DNA of 30,613 nt, taken from an uncultured Clostridia bacterium (GTDB taxonomy: Bacteria > Bacillota > Clostridia > Christensenellales > CAG-138). Position 1 is the stretch's first letter. Each line of letters opens with the position of its first letter. A program made the position numbers and the translations under genes. Below, piece after piece: positions 16,359 to 25,295 of the stretch. The notes under the pieces were generated by a model. It did not search any database, had not been told where the DNA came from, and saw only the letters and a program-made list of their open reading frames with translations. The stretch covers positions 1 to 30,613 of the forward strand of contig CALAXO010000110.1 in NCBI GenBank assembly GCA_937894955.1, in the 5' to 3' direction.

Positions 16359-16407
16359 CGAAAGGAGCTGCTGCAGACATAACTTGTCTTTTGCAGCAAC
16401 TCCTTCG
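16359..16407. repeat. Long imperfect inverted repeat before the LemA gene end
   Basis: A long stem spans this interval: CGAAAGGAG.TGCTGCA on the left pairs with TGCAGCAACTCCTTCG on the right with one mismatch and a small bulge. An inner GACA/TGTC pair surrounds a five-base loop. It lies about 120 bases beyond the LemA stop on the minus strand. Neither strand has a following T-run, so termination would have to be atypical. It could be an mRNA 3'-end stabiliser or part of a small RNA. Confidence 0.5.
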
Positions 16408-16523
16408 CTGTTCTTATATGGGAGTGAATATGGGTATGTTGGGAATTGCAGAGTCTAAAGCTGAATGCGGCTGCGTAATGTGTGCCGCATTATATGATGC
16501 AATCGAGAGTTTTGCCGCGCCTC

Positions 16524-17264
16524 TTAAAGTACGGAACCGCTTGCCCGCTCGATAACATCGGCATCCGCAGTAAACGGTATCATTGTTGTGTAGCCGTTTT
16601 TGGCCGCAACTATCATCAGCGTCGGCCAGCGATAAACCATACGGTTCCACATATATACCGAGTCGTTATACACTTCTCGCGCCGCAACTATCTCGCTGTT
16701 CAGGTATTTCACCTGCTGCATGAGATCCTCGATATGCCTGTGAGACTCAAGGTTCGGATAATTCTCTAACGCAATGTTGATATTTCTTGAAAGTGTATCA
16801 ACATTTTGAGCATATTCGTTGAGCTGCGCACCGCTTTGGGGCGTGCTTCCGCCGCGATACGCGGCGATTGTTTCATAAGTGCTCTTGTCGAAATCGATTG
16901 ATTTATCGACAATTTTCACAAGGTCCTGAATTATTGCAAGTTTCTTCTGGTAGTAGTTGCCTACAAGGGAAGCATCATGCTGAATTTTCTGCATCTGCGT
17001 GTCGAGCGCATTTTTTGCCTTAACCTTTTTTACCTGAAAGATTATGCCGGGCAATGCACCGACAACGAGCGCAATGACAGGGATGTAAATCGGGGTTTTC
17101 GCCGCAAAGCAGATTATTGCGGGGATCACGCCCCAAAGCCACATCCAGATTTCAAACAATTTCGAACCGATTCCTACAGTGATTGGAATTTCCTTCTGCT
17201 TTACGTAGATATTCATTCCTTCCCTGCTGATATTGTCCTTCTGTCCGCCGAGTGGGTTTGCCAT
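16524..17264 (-). CDS. LemA family protein
   Basis: The protein has 246 residues. A short polar N-terminus is followed by two hydrophobic segments (~36-53 and ~59-76), whereas classical LemA proteins have one. Residues ~85-225 are the helical LemA domain: ALDTQMQKIQHDASLVGNYY, YAQNVDTLSRNINIALENYP, YLNSEIVAAREVYNDSVYMW and N..V..WP, in the order of the family (K..L...ARe.YN..V...N). GGAGG lies eight bases before the ATG. It is the last gene of a three-gene minus-strand operon, 24 bases behind a large two-TM protein. LemA proteins are membrane-associated helical bundles whose role is unknown; they often sit beside DUF3137-type or TPM-domain proteins. Confidence 0.9.
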   Translation of the reverse strand: MANPLGGQKDNISREGMNIYVKQKEIPITVGIGSKLFEIWMWLWGVIPAIICFAAKTPIYIPVIALVVGALPGIIFQVKKVKAKNALDTQMQKIQHDASLVGNYYQKKLAIIQDLVKIVDKSIDFDKSTYETIAAYRGGSTPQSGAQLNEYAQNVDTLSRNINIALENYPNLESHRHIEDLMQQVKYLNSEIVAAREVYNDSVYMWNRMVYRWPTLMIVAAKNGYTTMIPFTADADVIERASGSVL

Positions 17265-17288
17265 TTTTTGTTCCTCCGTGTAATTTAG

Positions 17289-19082
17289 TTATATATTCGT
17301 TATCCGATGCCCGCCCGCTAATGTTCCTGCAAAGATACCGTCACAATAAGCGCATCGGTTAACATGTGAATCAAGATAGTCGGCAAATGCCTTTTCGCTC
17401 TTTTTGCCGGCAAATTCCGCATCGTTTAATCCCAGTTCGCGCATCTCCATTGCATTCCTTGCGTAAATCGGAATATATTCATACCAATAAACCGGGACAT
17501 CGTGCCAATGCCCGTCACCGCCGAAAACTGAAACGTAATCGCAGCGTTCATCCGCTCGGAATGAATGTGCTGTCACGTTCACAACATCGCTGTCGTTCTC
17601 AGCACGCACAAATTGTGTTTTCAGAATTGCCTGCGTTGCGGAATCCACGTGTTGGAACACTCGCTGCCCGATGCAGTTTGCAAGAATTTCAGCCTCGTGC
17701 GGAGTGTAGTTGCTTTCGTCAACGCTGCTGCGCCTGTATATAAATTCATGCGATTTGTGCTGCTGGTACAGCGGAATCGAAAGCAGCGGCGCAAACTGGA
17801 AATAGAAACACTTGAACCACTCGGTATTGAAATTCACAAAGCTCGCAAGTGATGCATCTATGTCATAGTTTTTATACCTGCCGGTGCTTGTTTCCATGCA
17901 CCATGAATCGGCATGTTCGGCCGCTACGGTATTAATCATTTTGTGCTTACGGAAATTGAAATTATCGCCGTAGTAATCGGAATCCGTCATGAGCTCAATC
18001 ATGTTCTGCTGCGCCATCGGTGTGAACAAAAGCCGGAACTCCATTTCGTTGCTGCGATCCGTTGCATTAAACAATGCATCAAATTCATCGTTGCCCAAGG
18101 GCGTGAAGCTTGCATTGCCCTTTGCCAAATCCTTGCGCGCAAGCTTCTGAATACGCTTGGCTTCGGATTTGATATATCGGGCCCGCTGCTTATCACTCAT
18201 TCTCTCTGCGTGGGTTCTGTCATGTGAAAAGCTCAGATTTGGTGCTGCTTCATTTCCGTATGTCAGCATAGTTTCATAATAGTAATACGGCTTAGGCTTT
18301 GTTACGGACGCATGAAGCGTTTCGGATCGATCGATTCTGCACTCGTTTCCGTCGGAATCCGTGTAATATTCCGTCCACTCGATGTAAAGCTCACCCGTAT
18401 AGACCTCGGTTCCCATCGCTTGGCAAAGGTACCTTTCGATAATATACGGATTACCCTGAATTTCACCCGATACGGCAGAAACTGTTGAAATCTGCTCAAA
18501 TGCTTCCTGTTCGGCATACCCGAATTCCTTGCGCAATTGTGCATATCTTGCAACGGTAAAATTTCTGTCCATTTTAACAATGGGAATAGTTTTTTGAACA
18601 AGCTGCCGTGTCATGTCACTGTCGAACAGCGCATTCAGCGGAGCCATTTGCTCCCAAGCTTTATCCAACAGCTGCTTCGCCCTCGCTTCATATTCGGCTT
18701 TAAGCGCATCTCCGCTCTTGACCTTCGGATTCAGCACTTTTACCCAAACATAAATTGCAATCGCTGCGATCGCTGCACCCAAAGCTATCCACGGATATGA
18801 TTTTTGGACAATGCAGCCGATAATTTCAACTGCGCCTGCAACAACCAAAAATATCATAAGCGTGCGCAGCGTGCGCAGTTTCGACAGCTTTTTGGCAATG
18901 TTCTTTATTTTTTCCTGTTCCTCATTATATGCCTGAACTGTTCTGTGGTTTTCGGAAACGTCTATTCCGGATTTTTTAATAAGTTCTTCAAACAGATCGC
19001 GCGTGTATACCTCGTGACGCTTTTTAAGTACGTTTTTGTACGCCCGCAGCGGTTGAAGCAACTCATCTGACATGGTTTGCAT
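17289..19082 (-). CDS. Large two-TM protein, LemA neighbour, possibly DUF3137-like
   Basis: The protein has 597 residues and I do not recognise its family with certainty. Residues ~1-70 are helical and charged. Two close hydrophobic segments follow (TLMIFLVVAGAVEIIGCIV, ~73-91; ALGAAIAAIAIYVWVKVL, ~96-113), suggesting a membrane hairpin with both long ends in the cytosol. The rest is soluble. The stretch NDEFDALFNATDRSNEMEFR followed by LLFTPMAQQNMIEL resembles the F...F.V...D...a..LltP..me.l block of DUF3137 proteins, which often neighbour LemA genes; this link is a hypothesis. A CAYC pair lies near the C-terminus. The start at 19082 has GGGAGG five bases upstream; a second Met three codons later is less likely. 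Confidence 0.75.
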   Translation of the reverse strand: MQTMSDELLQPLRAYKNVLKKRHEVYTRDLFEELIKKSGIDVSENHRTVQAYNEEQEKIKNIAKKLSKLRTLRTLMIFLVVAGAVEIIGCIVQKSYPWIALGAAIAAIAIYVWVKVLNPKVKSGDALKAEYEARAKQLLDKAWEQMAPLNALFDSDMTRQLVQKTIPIVKMDRNFTVARYAQLRKEFGYAEQEAFEQISTVSAVSGEIQGNPYIIERYLCQAMGTEVYTGELYIEWTEYYTDSDGNECRIDRSETLHASVTKPKPYYYYETMLTYGNEAAPNLSFSHDRTHAERMSDKQRARYIKSEAKRIQKLARKDLAKGNASFTPLGNDEFDALFNATDRSNEMEFRLLFTPMAQQNMIELMTDSDYYGDNFNFRKHKMINTVAAEHADSWCMETSTGRYKNYDIDASLASFVNFNTEWFKCFYFQFAPLLSIPLYQQHKSHEFIYRRSSVDESNYTPHEAEILANCIGQRVFQHVDSATQAILKTQFVRAENDSDVVNVTAHSFRADERCDYVSVFGGDGHWHDVPVYWYEYIPIYARNAMEMRELGLNDAEFAGKKSEKAFADYLDSHVNRCAYCDGIFAGTLAGGHRITNI

Positions 19083-19145
19083 AGTTACCTCCCGTTCGAC
19101 ACGGTTAATGATTTTTCATCGTTGAAGCCTGTGTAATGACATGTT

Positions 19146-19538
19146 TTACTGCGCCATGCCGCGGTTCTTGATTACATAAGCTGTTCCCTGCGCTCCGACT
19201 GCCAGAGACTTTACGGCGCAGACCAATCCGCCGAACATCATTTTGATAATGCCCCATATGGCGAGGAAAATGCTGCCTGCCGCTACGCCCACAATACATG
19301 CCCCAATTCCCTTAAAGCCGGCTTTATAATAATCCAACCAAAGCCTGGGTGCAATTAAAAGGCCGTAGAATTCAAGGAAGAGTATCGGCAGAGCCAACAA
19401 AAGCGTGAAAATCATTCCTCCGACGCTCGTTCCTCCGTCCGACAACGTTGCGACTGCCATTACAATGGCTGCAATTGCTGCAATTGCGAGTGCGATGAAT
19501 AATCTGGTTCTGAGTTGACTGATGTTTTTTCCGTACAT
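19146..19538 (-). CDS. Small hydrophobic membrane protein, first gene of the LemA operon
   Basis: The product has 130 residues and no named family that I recognise. It has three to four hydrophobic segments: FIALAIAAIAAIVMAVATL, MIFTLLLALPILFLEFYGLL, and GIGACIVGVAAGSIFLAIWG running into IIKMMFGGLVC. It is rich in Ala and Gly. AAGGAG lies ten bases before the ATG, and a consensus promoter is 50 bases upstream. The large two-TM gene follows after 63 bases, so it probably forms a complex with that protein and LemA in the membrane. Confidence 0.7.
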   Translation of the reverse strand: MYGKNISQLRTRLFIALAIAAIAAIVMAVATLSDGGTSVGGMIFTLLLALPILFLEFYGLLIAPRLWLDYYKAGFKGIGACIVGVAAGSIFLAIWGIIKMMFGGLVCAVKSLAVGAQGTAYVIKNRGMAQ

Positions 19539-19585
19539 GATGTGTATGCTCCTTGTGGATATGTTTTATGCCAATACTTTGGTAC

Positions 19586-19605
19586 AAGCATATGATACCA
19601 TGCTT
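19586..19605. promoter_or_regulatory. Inverted repeat over the -10 box of the LemA operon promoter
   Basis: AAGCAT (19586-19591) and ATGCTT (19600-19605) flank the -10 hexamer at 8-base spacing. A dimeric regulator bound here would block the promoter. No candidate regulator is adjacent. Confidence 0.4.
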
Positions 19606-19620
19606 ATATTATCATGTCAA
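19592..19620 (-). promoter_or_regulatory. Promoter of the LemA operon
   Basis: On the minus strand TTGACA (19615-19620) and TATCAT (19592-19597) are separated by 17 bases. It lies about 55 bases upstream of the first gene of the operon. Confidence 0.8.
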
Positions 19621-19733
19621 TGGGGATTGAGTATTTTTTTGGTATATTTTCACAAATGACCGTCATATTATGTCGAAAGAACGAACAGCATCAAATCCCG
19701 AACGCATATAATCTGAATAACACATTAAAAGAC

Positions 19734-19762
19734 TTGAATTTTGATTATAGATGACATATAAT
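19734..19762 (+). promoter_or_regulatory. Orphan plus-strand promoter-like sequence
   Basis: TTGAAT (19734-19739) and a perfect TATAAT (19757-19762) are 17 bases apart. Downstream there is no plus-strand gene, only a 24-codon ORF starting at ATG 19834 before the antisense PlsY-like gene. The rest of the gap 19539-19943 is A/T-rich and without a recognised gene. Confidence 0.4.
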
Positions 19763-19943
19763 CGGCTTAAGCAGGAGTAATTTTTCAGTTTACCTCTGTT
19801 CATATACGGGTTCGTTACAGCTTATTATAGTCTGATGACATTTTATGGCATATTTATGCATTTTCAAGTTGTTCACCGTTCATTCAGATTTGCCGGCACG
19901 TCTCAGCTGTGAAGCTGCATTTCGCATCTCACTTTTTCTCGTT

Positions 19944-20600
19944 TTATATTTTTGCCTTGTTTCCGTCGTCCTCGCTTACGGCGTTGCCCTCTTCGGTACA
20001 TTCGTCCGAGCAAAAGAGTTTTGAATGTTTCACAATTACAATTGAAGAAACCAGCAGACATCCTATCGCGAGCGGTGCACGCTGTTTTAAAAGCAGCATC
20101 ACGGCGGCAAAAGTTCCGAACAGTGCGAACGTTACTATGCTGCGCACACGATTCGGAGAAATCCTGATTGCAGTTGAAAACAGTATATATAACCCGGCAA
20201 GCAGGAACACGATTTTTGTTTGCGGAATCAGCGCAAGCAGGACGCCGAAAGCTGTTGCAATGCATTTGCCGCCCTTTGAACGGTCGAACGGGGCAACCGC
20301 ATGACCGAGCACCGGGGCGGCAATCAGAATCGCAAAGGACAATCGACGAACATCATAGTTTTCTTCCGCAAGAAGCACGGGCATGAAACCCTTGAACATA
20401 TCAAGAAACAGGCACAGCAGCCCGAGCGGTATCCCGCAATTTATAAATACGTTTGCAGAACCGGGATTCCCGTCCGAGCTGAGCTTTGTTATATCTTTTT
20501 TTGCGAGCAGCAGCGGCATGAATCTGCAAAACATAACTCCGCCGCAGGCAAAGCCGAACGCCGCATATGCCGCACACCGTGCAAAATAACTTATATCCAT
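19944..20600 (-). CDS. PlsY-like glycerol-3-phosphate acyltransferase
   Basis: The protein has 218 residues and five to six membrane segments. PlsY uses acyl-phosphate to acylate glycerol-3-phosphate at position 1, the first step of phospholipid synthesis in most Firmicutes. Family motifs are visible but divergent: SSDGNPGSANVFINCGIPLG (about 41-60), then VLGHAVAPFDRSKGGKCIAT (about 97-116), where PlsY usually has GGKGVAT. A hydrophilic tail follows the last membrane segment. The start overlaps the end of the glycosyltransferase gene by ten bases, showing translational coupling. The divergence leaves room for a paralogue with another acceptor. Confidence 0.8.
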   Translation of the reverse strand: MDISYFARCAAYAAFGFACGGVMFCRFMPLLLAKKDITKLSSDGNPGSANVFINCGIPLGLLCLFLDMFKGFMPVLLAEENYDVRRLSFAILIAAPVLGHAVAPFDRSKGGKCIATAFGVLLALIPQTKIVFLLAGLYILFSTAIRISPNRVRSIVTFALFGTFAAVMLLLKQRAPLAIGCLLVSSIVIVKHSKLFCSDECTEEGNAVSEDDGNKAKI

Positions 20601-21703
20601 CCTTCAGCCACCTTTGCCGCAATATCGTCCGCCGCATTCGGGTTTATGCAGGCGCGCTGCATTGAACGCATTTTTTCCGCCTTTTGTTTGTCGTCCGTTA
20701 AGCTCCACATTGCCGAAACCGCTTCCCGCTCATCCGCAGCACGTATCGAAAGTCCGTGAGAGGTGAAAAAAGCAATATTTTTTGCTTCGCAAGCCGCATA
20801 TGTCAGCATTTGCACGAGCGGGACGTTTGCAACAGCGGCTTCCGTGCTTGTCAGTCCTCCGGGCTTGGACAGCATTACATCCGCCGCATTCATGTAAAGA
20901 TTCACCTGTTTTGTGAAACTCACGGTTTTTATCCGCCCTGCCGAAGCAAATCGTTCATCGATGCTCTGCTTCAGTGAAGCGTTATGCCCCGTCAGAACGC
21001 ACGCAAGGTAATCCCCGCTGCTGCACCGCTCAAGCGTGTCGCAAAGCTCAAGGATGTTTCCGCAGCCGACGCCCCCGCTCATGATGAGCATAACGGGTTT
21101 GTCCGCCGGAAGCCCGAGTGCCGCTCTTGCCGCCGCTTTTGATTCGTGTACAGTGAATTTTTTGCTTACGGGAATGCCTGTTGCGAACAGCTTCTCTTTC
21201 GGTATTCCGCATTTTGCAATTTCATCGCGCAGCTCCTCATGCGGAATAAAATACCCGTCCAGTTTTGTTTCGCCGAAAAACGGAATGCAGGTGTAATCCG
21301 TAAGCACACCATAGCACGGAATGTTGAATCCACCCTTTTTTCGGATTGCCGTCAACGCTTCCATCGGAAAAAGATGCGTTGAAACAACGGCATCAAAACC
21401 TTTATCCTCTATATACTCACGCAGACCGGGAGCATACTTTGAGTTTGCATAATAAACAGGGGACACTATTCTTGTTGAACTGTAAATATCGCCTGCTTTA
21501 TAAATAATCCCGAACAGCGCCGGCGCTTTTCTCAGCATTGCAGTGTAGGAAGCAGAGACAATTTCACTTGCTTTGCGTCCGCGGAATATCAGCGGATCAA
21601 TCAAAGTGCAATCGATATTTCGTCTGTTGAAGGCACCCACGAGCGCACGCGCCGCACTGTTGTGCCCTTCCCCGGTATCGCAGCTCATTATCAGAACTTT
21701 CAT
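20591..21703 (-). CDS. MGDG synthase/UgtP-type diacylglycerol glycosyltransferase (GT28)
   Basis: The protein has 370 residues. The N-terminal domain starts VLIMSCDTGEGHNSAARAL, the GxGH.sAA motif that marks the MGDG-synthase/processive glucosyltransferase group. The C-terminal half contains LIMSGGVGCGNI and the nucleotide-sugar motif ADVMLSKPGGLTSTEA. It should transfer glucose or galactose from a UDP-sugar to diacylglycerol at the inner face of the membrane, making membrane glycolipid and perhaps a lipoteichoic acid anchor. It lies 106 bases after a CmpB-type membrane protein gene and overlaps the PlsY-like gene, so the set concerns membrane lipids. Confidence 0.88.
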   Translation of the reverse strand: MKVLIMSCDTGEGHNSAARALVGAFNRRNIDCTLIDPLIFRGRKASEIVSASYTAMLRKAPALFGIIYKAGDIYSSTRIVSPVYYANSKYAPGLREYIEDKGFDAVVSTHLFPMEALTAIRKKGGFNIPCYGVLTDYTCIPFFGETKLDGYFIPHEELRDEIAKCGIPKEKLFATGIPVSKKFTVHESKAAARAALGLPADKPVMLIMSGGVGCGNILELCDTLERCSSGDYLACVLTGHNASLKQSIDERFASAGRIKTVSFTKQVNLYMNAADVMLSKPGGLTSTEAAVANVPLVQMLTYAACEAKNIAFFTSHGLSIRAADEREAVSAMWSLTDDKQKAEKMRSMQRACINPNAADDIAAKVAEGWI

Positions 21704-21809
21704 TTTTTATGCCCTTTCCTTTATTTATTCTTATTCTGCATTTTTGTTCTGCCGCCCGCATCACCCGGAAGAGCTGCATTTTCTCCGCAGGCTGCTGCAA
21801 GCTCACTTG

Positions 21810-22601
21810 TCAGTCGTTATGTTTGTTTCTGTTCTTCCTGCGTCGATTTTCAACATCGGTAATCAGCCTGCGAACATCATTCAGAATATCGTTATGTGAA
21901 ATGGTTCGGAGTTTCGGGAACGCCGCAAGTATGCGCCGCTGCTGCGCATTCAGTTTTTGAACAAACACAGCCGTTGCATTATGAACAGCGTTGTACACTT
22001 CACTTCCGAGCCCGCCCTTGTCGTGCAGTTTGAGTCCTGCATCTGCCTTTGCGTTCTCTATCGCTGCGGCGAGCTCCTTAAGTTTTTTATTAAATCCCGC
22101 AATGCCGCCGATTGTGATGCATTCATCCGCCGCGATTATTGCAAACATCACCGCCGCAAGCCAATGCAGTGCAGCACGGGGGAGGCTGTTCGTAACATCG
22201 GACACAAGCGGATGAACAAGCTTTATCAAAATTACCGAAAATGCTCCGAACACAACCGCACCGAGCAGGCAGACGCGTCCGTTAATGTTGAATTTGCGTT
22301 TTGAATAATCCCACCAACGCGCATGAAAGAGTTTTTCCATGATGTACGAGGTGAAATATTCCAGAGAACACGTTACAATTGCACCGAGGAAAAACAGCAG
22401 CACAGGGTTTTGAACTTTTCCGAGTATCAGAATGTCGAGCATTGCCCCCCAGCCGTAAATCGGACAGTACGGACCGTTAAGGAAACCGCGGTTAATGAAC
22501 TTATGCGCACGAACAGAACACAACGTGCTTTCGTAAATCCAACCTGCCACACTGTAAAAGAAGAGCCAAATTATGTATTTTTCGACATTTTCAAGAATCA
22601 T
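21810..22601 (-). CDS. CmpB-type membrane protein (putative ABC transporter permease, PF06541)
   Basis: I chose ATG 22601 because GGAGAG lies eight bases upstream; a longer in-frame start at 22712 adds a Pro/Cys-rich stretch without membrane or family character. The product has 263 residues. Family motifs are clear: FFYSVAGWIYEST, RGFLNGPYCPIYGWGAM, FFLGAIVTCSLEYFTSYIME, LFHARWWDYSKRKFN and NGRVCLLGAVVFG. Five to six membrane segments are followed by a charged, partly coiled-coil C-terminus ending in a basic run (ENRRRKNRNK). The family is annotated as a possible ABC permease, but no ATPase gene is nearby and its real role is unknown. Confidence 0.88.
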   Translation of the reverse strand: MILENVEKYIIWLFFYSVAGWIYESTLCSVRAHKFINRGFLNGPYCPIYGWGAMLDILILGKVQNPVLLFFLGAIVTCSLEYFTSYIMEKLFHARWWDYSKRKFNINGRVCLLGAVVFGAFSVILIKLVHPLVSDVTNSLPRAALHWLAAVMFAIIAADECITIGGIAGFNKKLKELAAAIENAKADAGLKLHDKGGLGSEVYNAVHNATAVFVQKLNAQQRRILAAFPKLRTISHNDILNDVRRLITDVENRRRKNRNKHND

Positions 22602-22881
22602 ATTTCTCTCCGTATCCGTTTTAACTCCGCCGCAGCACGGGGCCTTCGGCTGTTTTGCGGCAAATTCAGGCACAGGGCTTGACCTTTTGCCGTCGGTTAC
22701 ATTATAATTCAATTGCGGAGTTTCGACAATGGTTTAGTTGAAATACATTCGTCAGCGGATAACCCAAAAGTTCTGAAGTGCGCAACGGTTTGCAGTTGTT
22801 TTTCACGTTTTGTCCGCTTTTTATCCGTTGTTGCTCCGTTAAGCGGTTATTGCCGAATCTTTGGAAAGGTTTTGATTAATA

Positions 22882-23969
22882 TTGGCAAACATATTTGACT
22901 ATCTCATATGGCGCGGCGACCTTCCCCTCTCCGTCAGTCCTTTCAACGAGGTTGACGGTGCCGTTTTTGCACGGCTGAGCTATTTGCCGTTTGAGCTTAT
23001 CATGCCCTGTGACTCCCCTGTTTCCGTCACCATTGCGGATGCCGCAGCGGCGCTTATTTCGCTGAACATAAAAAAACCGGGCTCTCTGCGCAAGGAAAAC
23101 GATGCAAAACTGCTTGAAATGCTTTTAAACAGCCGCCGATTTCGAGATATTGAGCTATTCGGCTATTCATACCTTTTTGATGCCGCAACGCAAACTCAGT
23201 TTTCCGCCGTCACCTTCCGCCCGAGCAAGAACAAGCTGTATGTTTTTTTTCGCGGAACCGACAGCACACTTGTCGGTTGGAAGGAGGATTTCAACATGTG
23301 TTTTGTCTGTCCCGTTCCTGCCCAAAGCAATGCCGTTGACTATCTGAACCGTATTGCCGCTTCAAACGGCGGCGATATAACCGTCGGCGGCCACTCAAAA
23401 GGCGGCAACCTCGCCGTTTATGCTTCCGCTTTTTGCGAACAGGCTGCCCGCCGCCGAATCACCCATATTTATAATTATGACGGACCGGGCTTCACGGAAG
23501 ATGTTTTGAATTCGGACAGCTACAAAAGCATCTGCGTGCTTGTAAACACTTTCGTTCCGCAGTCGGAATGCTTCTCGGTCATGAAGAAAAGTATACAATC
23601 ATTCACAGTACCGAAAGCGGGATTATGCAGCACGATATTTACTCATGGGAACTGTTGTGCGACAAGTTCACCTATCTTGAAAAGGTCAACAACAGCAGCA
23701 TGTTTATCGACTTCACGCTCAAGCATTGGCTCGCAGGAATGGACAACAGGCAGCGTGAGCAGTTTGTTGATACCGTATACGCCGTTATGCAGGATACAAA
23801 CGCAAAGACACTCCGAGATATTTCGGAAAATTGGTTTGTTTGCGTGAAAACAATGCTCCGTTCGCTCAAAAACATGGATGAAGAAACCCGCAAATCCGTT
23901 TCGCAGGCTCTTCGTCTGCTTCTGCACAGTGCAAAAATCGGACTTGCGCAGATGATGCAGAATAAATAA
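22882..23969 (+). pseudogene. Mbeg1-like (DUF2974) alpha/beta-hydrolase broken by a frameshift
   Basis: Translation starts at TTG 22882 (MANIFDYLIWRGDLP), behind GGAAAGG. The first frame carries the family up to LVNTFVPQSE near 23565: FSAVTFRPSKNKLYVFFRGT, GWKEDFNM, the nucleophile elbow GGHSKGGNLAVYAS, and YNYDGPGF. After that the in-frame reading becomes unrelated (to a stop at 23847), while the next frame continues the family as GMLLGHEEKYTIIHSTESGI, then HDIYSW, and runs to TAA 23969. A loss of one base, or one plus a multiple of three, between CAGTCG and GAATGC (about 23560-23568) explains it. The repaired protein would have about 362 residues. Only resequencing can tell a real disruption from an assembly error. 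Confidence 0.85.
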
Positions 23970-24029
23970 TTATTTTGAATTCAGCGTGCGAATTTCGACA
24001 TTCATCGGCTAAGGTCAATATTTAATACA

Positions 24030-25295
24030 ATGAAACGTTTTTTTATCAAGAATGCCTTCCTTCTGCTCCCCTGCGGACTGCAAACGGGGAGTATCGAGTT
24101 TGACAGCACAATAACTGCATTGCGCCGAAGCAACGATTCCTGTGCATCTGATTGCGAATGCGAAACGATCGATGCGCACGGCGGCTTTGTTGTTCCCGGA
24201 CTTTTTGATATCCACACGCACGGGGCATGCGGCGCAGATTTTTCGGATGCGGATTTTTCGGACAGAAGCGCATTGAACGATATCCACGAATGTAACATTC
24301 ATGAATGTAATGGGTTTGATATCGACAGTTTTCCGCTCAATTCCCCGCTTTTCCGCCTTTCGCGATACTATCTCAGCCAAGGCGTAACCTCTTTCCTTGC
24401 AACAACAATGACTTTATGTACAGAGGAGCTTTTTGCCGCCATGCGTTCAATCGATGAGTTCTGCCGTATGCGCGCGGAATTTATCAAGCGCACTCCGAAG
24501 AAGCTGCATCACCTTGCCGGCGCAAAATGCATCGGCATAAATCTTGAGGGACCTTTTCTCAGCAGCAGTAAGCGCGGATCGCAGGCCGAATGCAATCTTC
24601 TTGCGCCCGATGCAGCATTGTTTCATCGACTTAATGCCGCAAGCGGCGGTCGGATAAAACTCGTCACCGTTGCGCCCGAACTGCCCGGTGCATTTGAATT
24701 CATTCGCAGCGTTTCGGGCTGCTGCACAGTTTCGGAAGGCCACAGTGCGGCTGACTACACCACGGCAATTGCCGCATTTCAAGCCGGAGCCTCCCATGTT
24801 ACGCATATTTTCAACGGCATGAACGACTGCCTGCACCGTTCTCCCGGTATTGCGGGCGCGGCAGCAGATCTCGGAATTCCCGTTGAACTTATCTGTGACG
24901 GGCTGCATGTTCATCCGGCCGTTGTTCGCGGAGTTTTCCGAGTCTTCGGCAAAAAAACCTGCCTGATATCGGATTCGCTGCGCTGCGCAGGAATGCCTGA
25001 CGGTCGGTACACCTTGGGCGGGCAGGAATTCGTTTTGTCCGACGGATGCGCCGCTCTTGCAGACGGCACACTTGCGGGTTCTGCAATATCCCTTGCCGAT
25101 GCGGTTCGCAACGCTGTTTCGTTCGGCATTTCGCCGTCCGATGCATTCTTTGCCGCATCGTATGCACCTTTCGCTTCCGTTTTCGGCAATTCCGCTCCGT
25201 TCGGACTTGAGTGCGGCCGTGCTGCGGATCTTGCTGTGTTTGACGTGGATTTAAACCTTAAAGCCGTATTTGTTGACGGCGAAAGAATGCTCTGA
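24030..25295 (+). CDS. nagA: N-acetylglucosamine-6-phosphate deacetylase
   Basis: The protein has 421 residues, longer than the usual ~380. It removes acetate from GlcNAc-6-phosphate in amino-sugar and cell-wall recycling. Metal and catalytic positions of the amidohydrolase fold are visible: His62 and His64 in DIHTHG, Glu173 in NLEGPF, His238 in SEGHSAAD, His259 in HIFNGM, and Asp315 in ISDSLRCAGMPDGRYTLGG. The extra length is partly a loop after the HTHG motif (about residues 79-105) that contains a tandem five-residue repeat, IHECN IHECN. The ribosome binding site is weak. No nagB is in the window. The downstream response regulator has its own promoter. Confidence 0.93.
   Translation: MKRFFIKNAFLLLPCGLQTGSIEFDSTITALRRSNDSCASDCECETIDAHGGFVVPGLFDIHTHGACGADFSDADFSDRSALNDIHECNIHECNGFDIDSFPLNSPLFRLSRYYLSQGVTSFLATTMTLCTEELFAAMRSIDEFCRMRAEFIKRTPKKLHHLAGAKCIGINLEGPFLSSSKRGSQAECNLLAPDAALFHRLNAASGGRIKLVTVAPELPGAFEFIRSVSGCCTVSEGHSAADYTTAIAAFQAGASHVTHIFNGMNDCLHRSPGIAGAAADLGIPVELICDGLHVHPAVVRGVFRVFGKKTCLISDSLRCAGMPDGRYTLGGQEFVLSDGCAALADGTLAGSAISLADAVRNAVSFGISPSDAFFAASYAPFASVFGNSAPFGLECGRAADLAVFDVDLNLKAVFVDGERML

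Larger units (their letters stand above)
15825..16523. other. Intergenic stretch with several hairpins and no convincing gene
   Basis: About 700 bases lie between the convergent coat and LemA genes. Besides the terminator at 15954 and the two inverted repeats listed separately, a short inverted repeat CAGTGCG/CGCACTG lies at 15865-15892. An ORF of 41 codons at 16430-16555 (plus) has GGAGTG before its ATG but overlaps the 3' end of the LemA gene and resembles nothing known to me. A small RNA is possible but not shown. Confidence 0.5.

Noticed and set aside
16430..16555. Plus-strand 41-codon ORF with GGAGTG before its ATG
   Set aside because: It overlaps the 3' end of the LemA gene, has no recognisable product and could be chance; mentioned only in the intergenic entry.
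22602..22712. Longer start for the CmpB-type protein
   Set aside because: The 37 extra residues lack family similarity, and the internal ATG has the better ribosome binding site.
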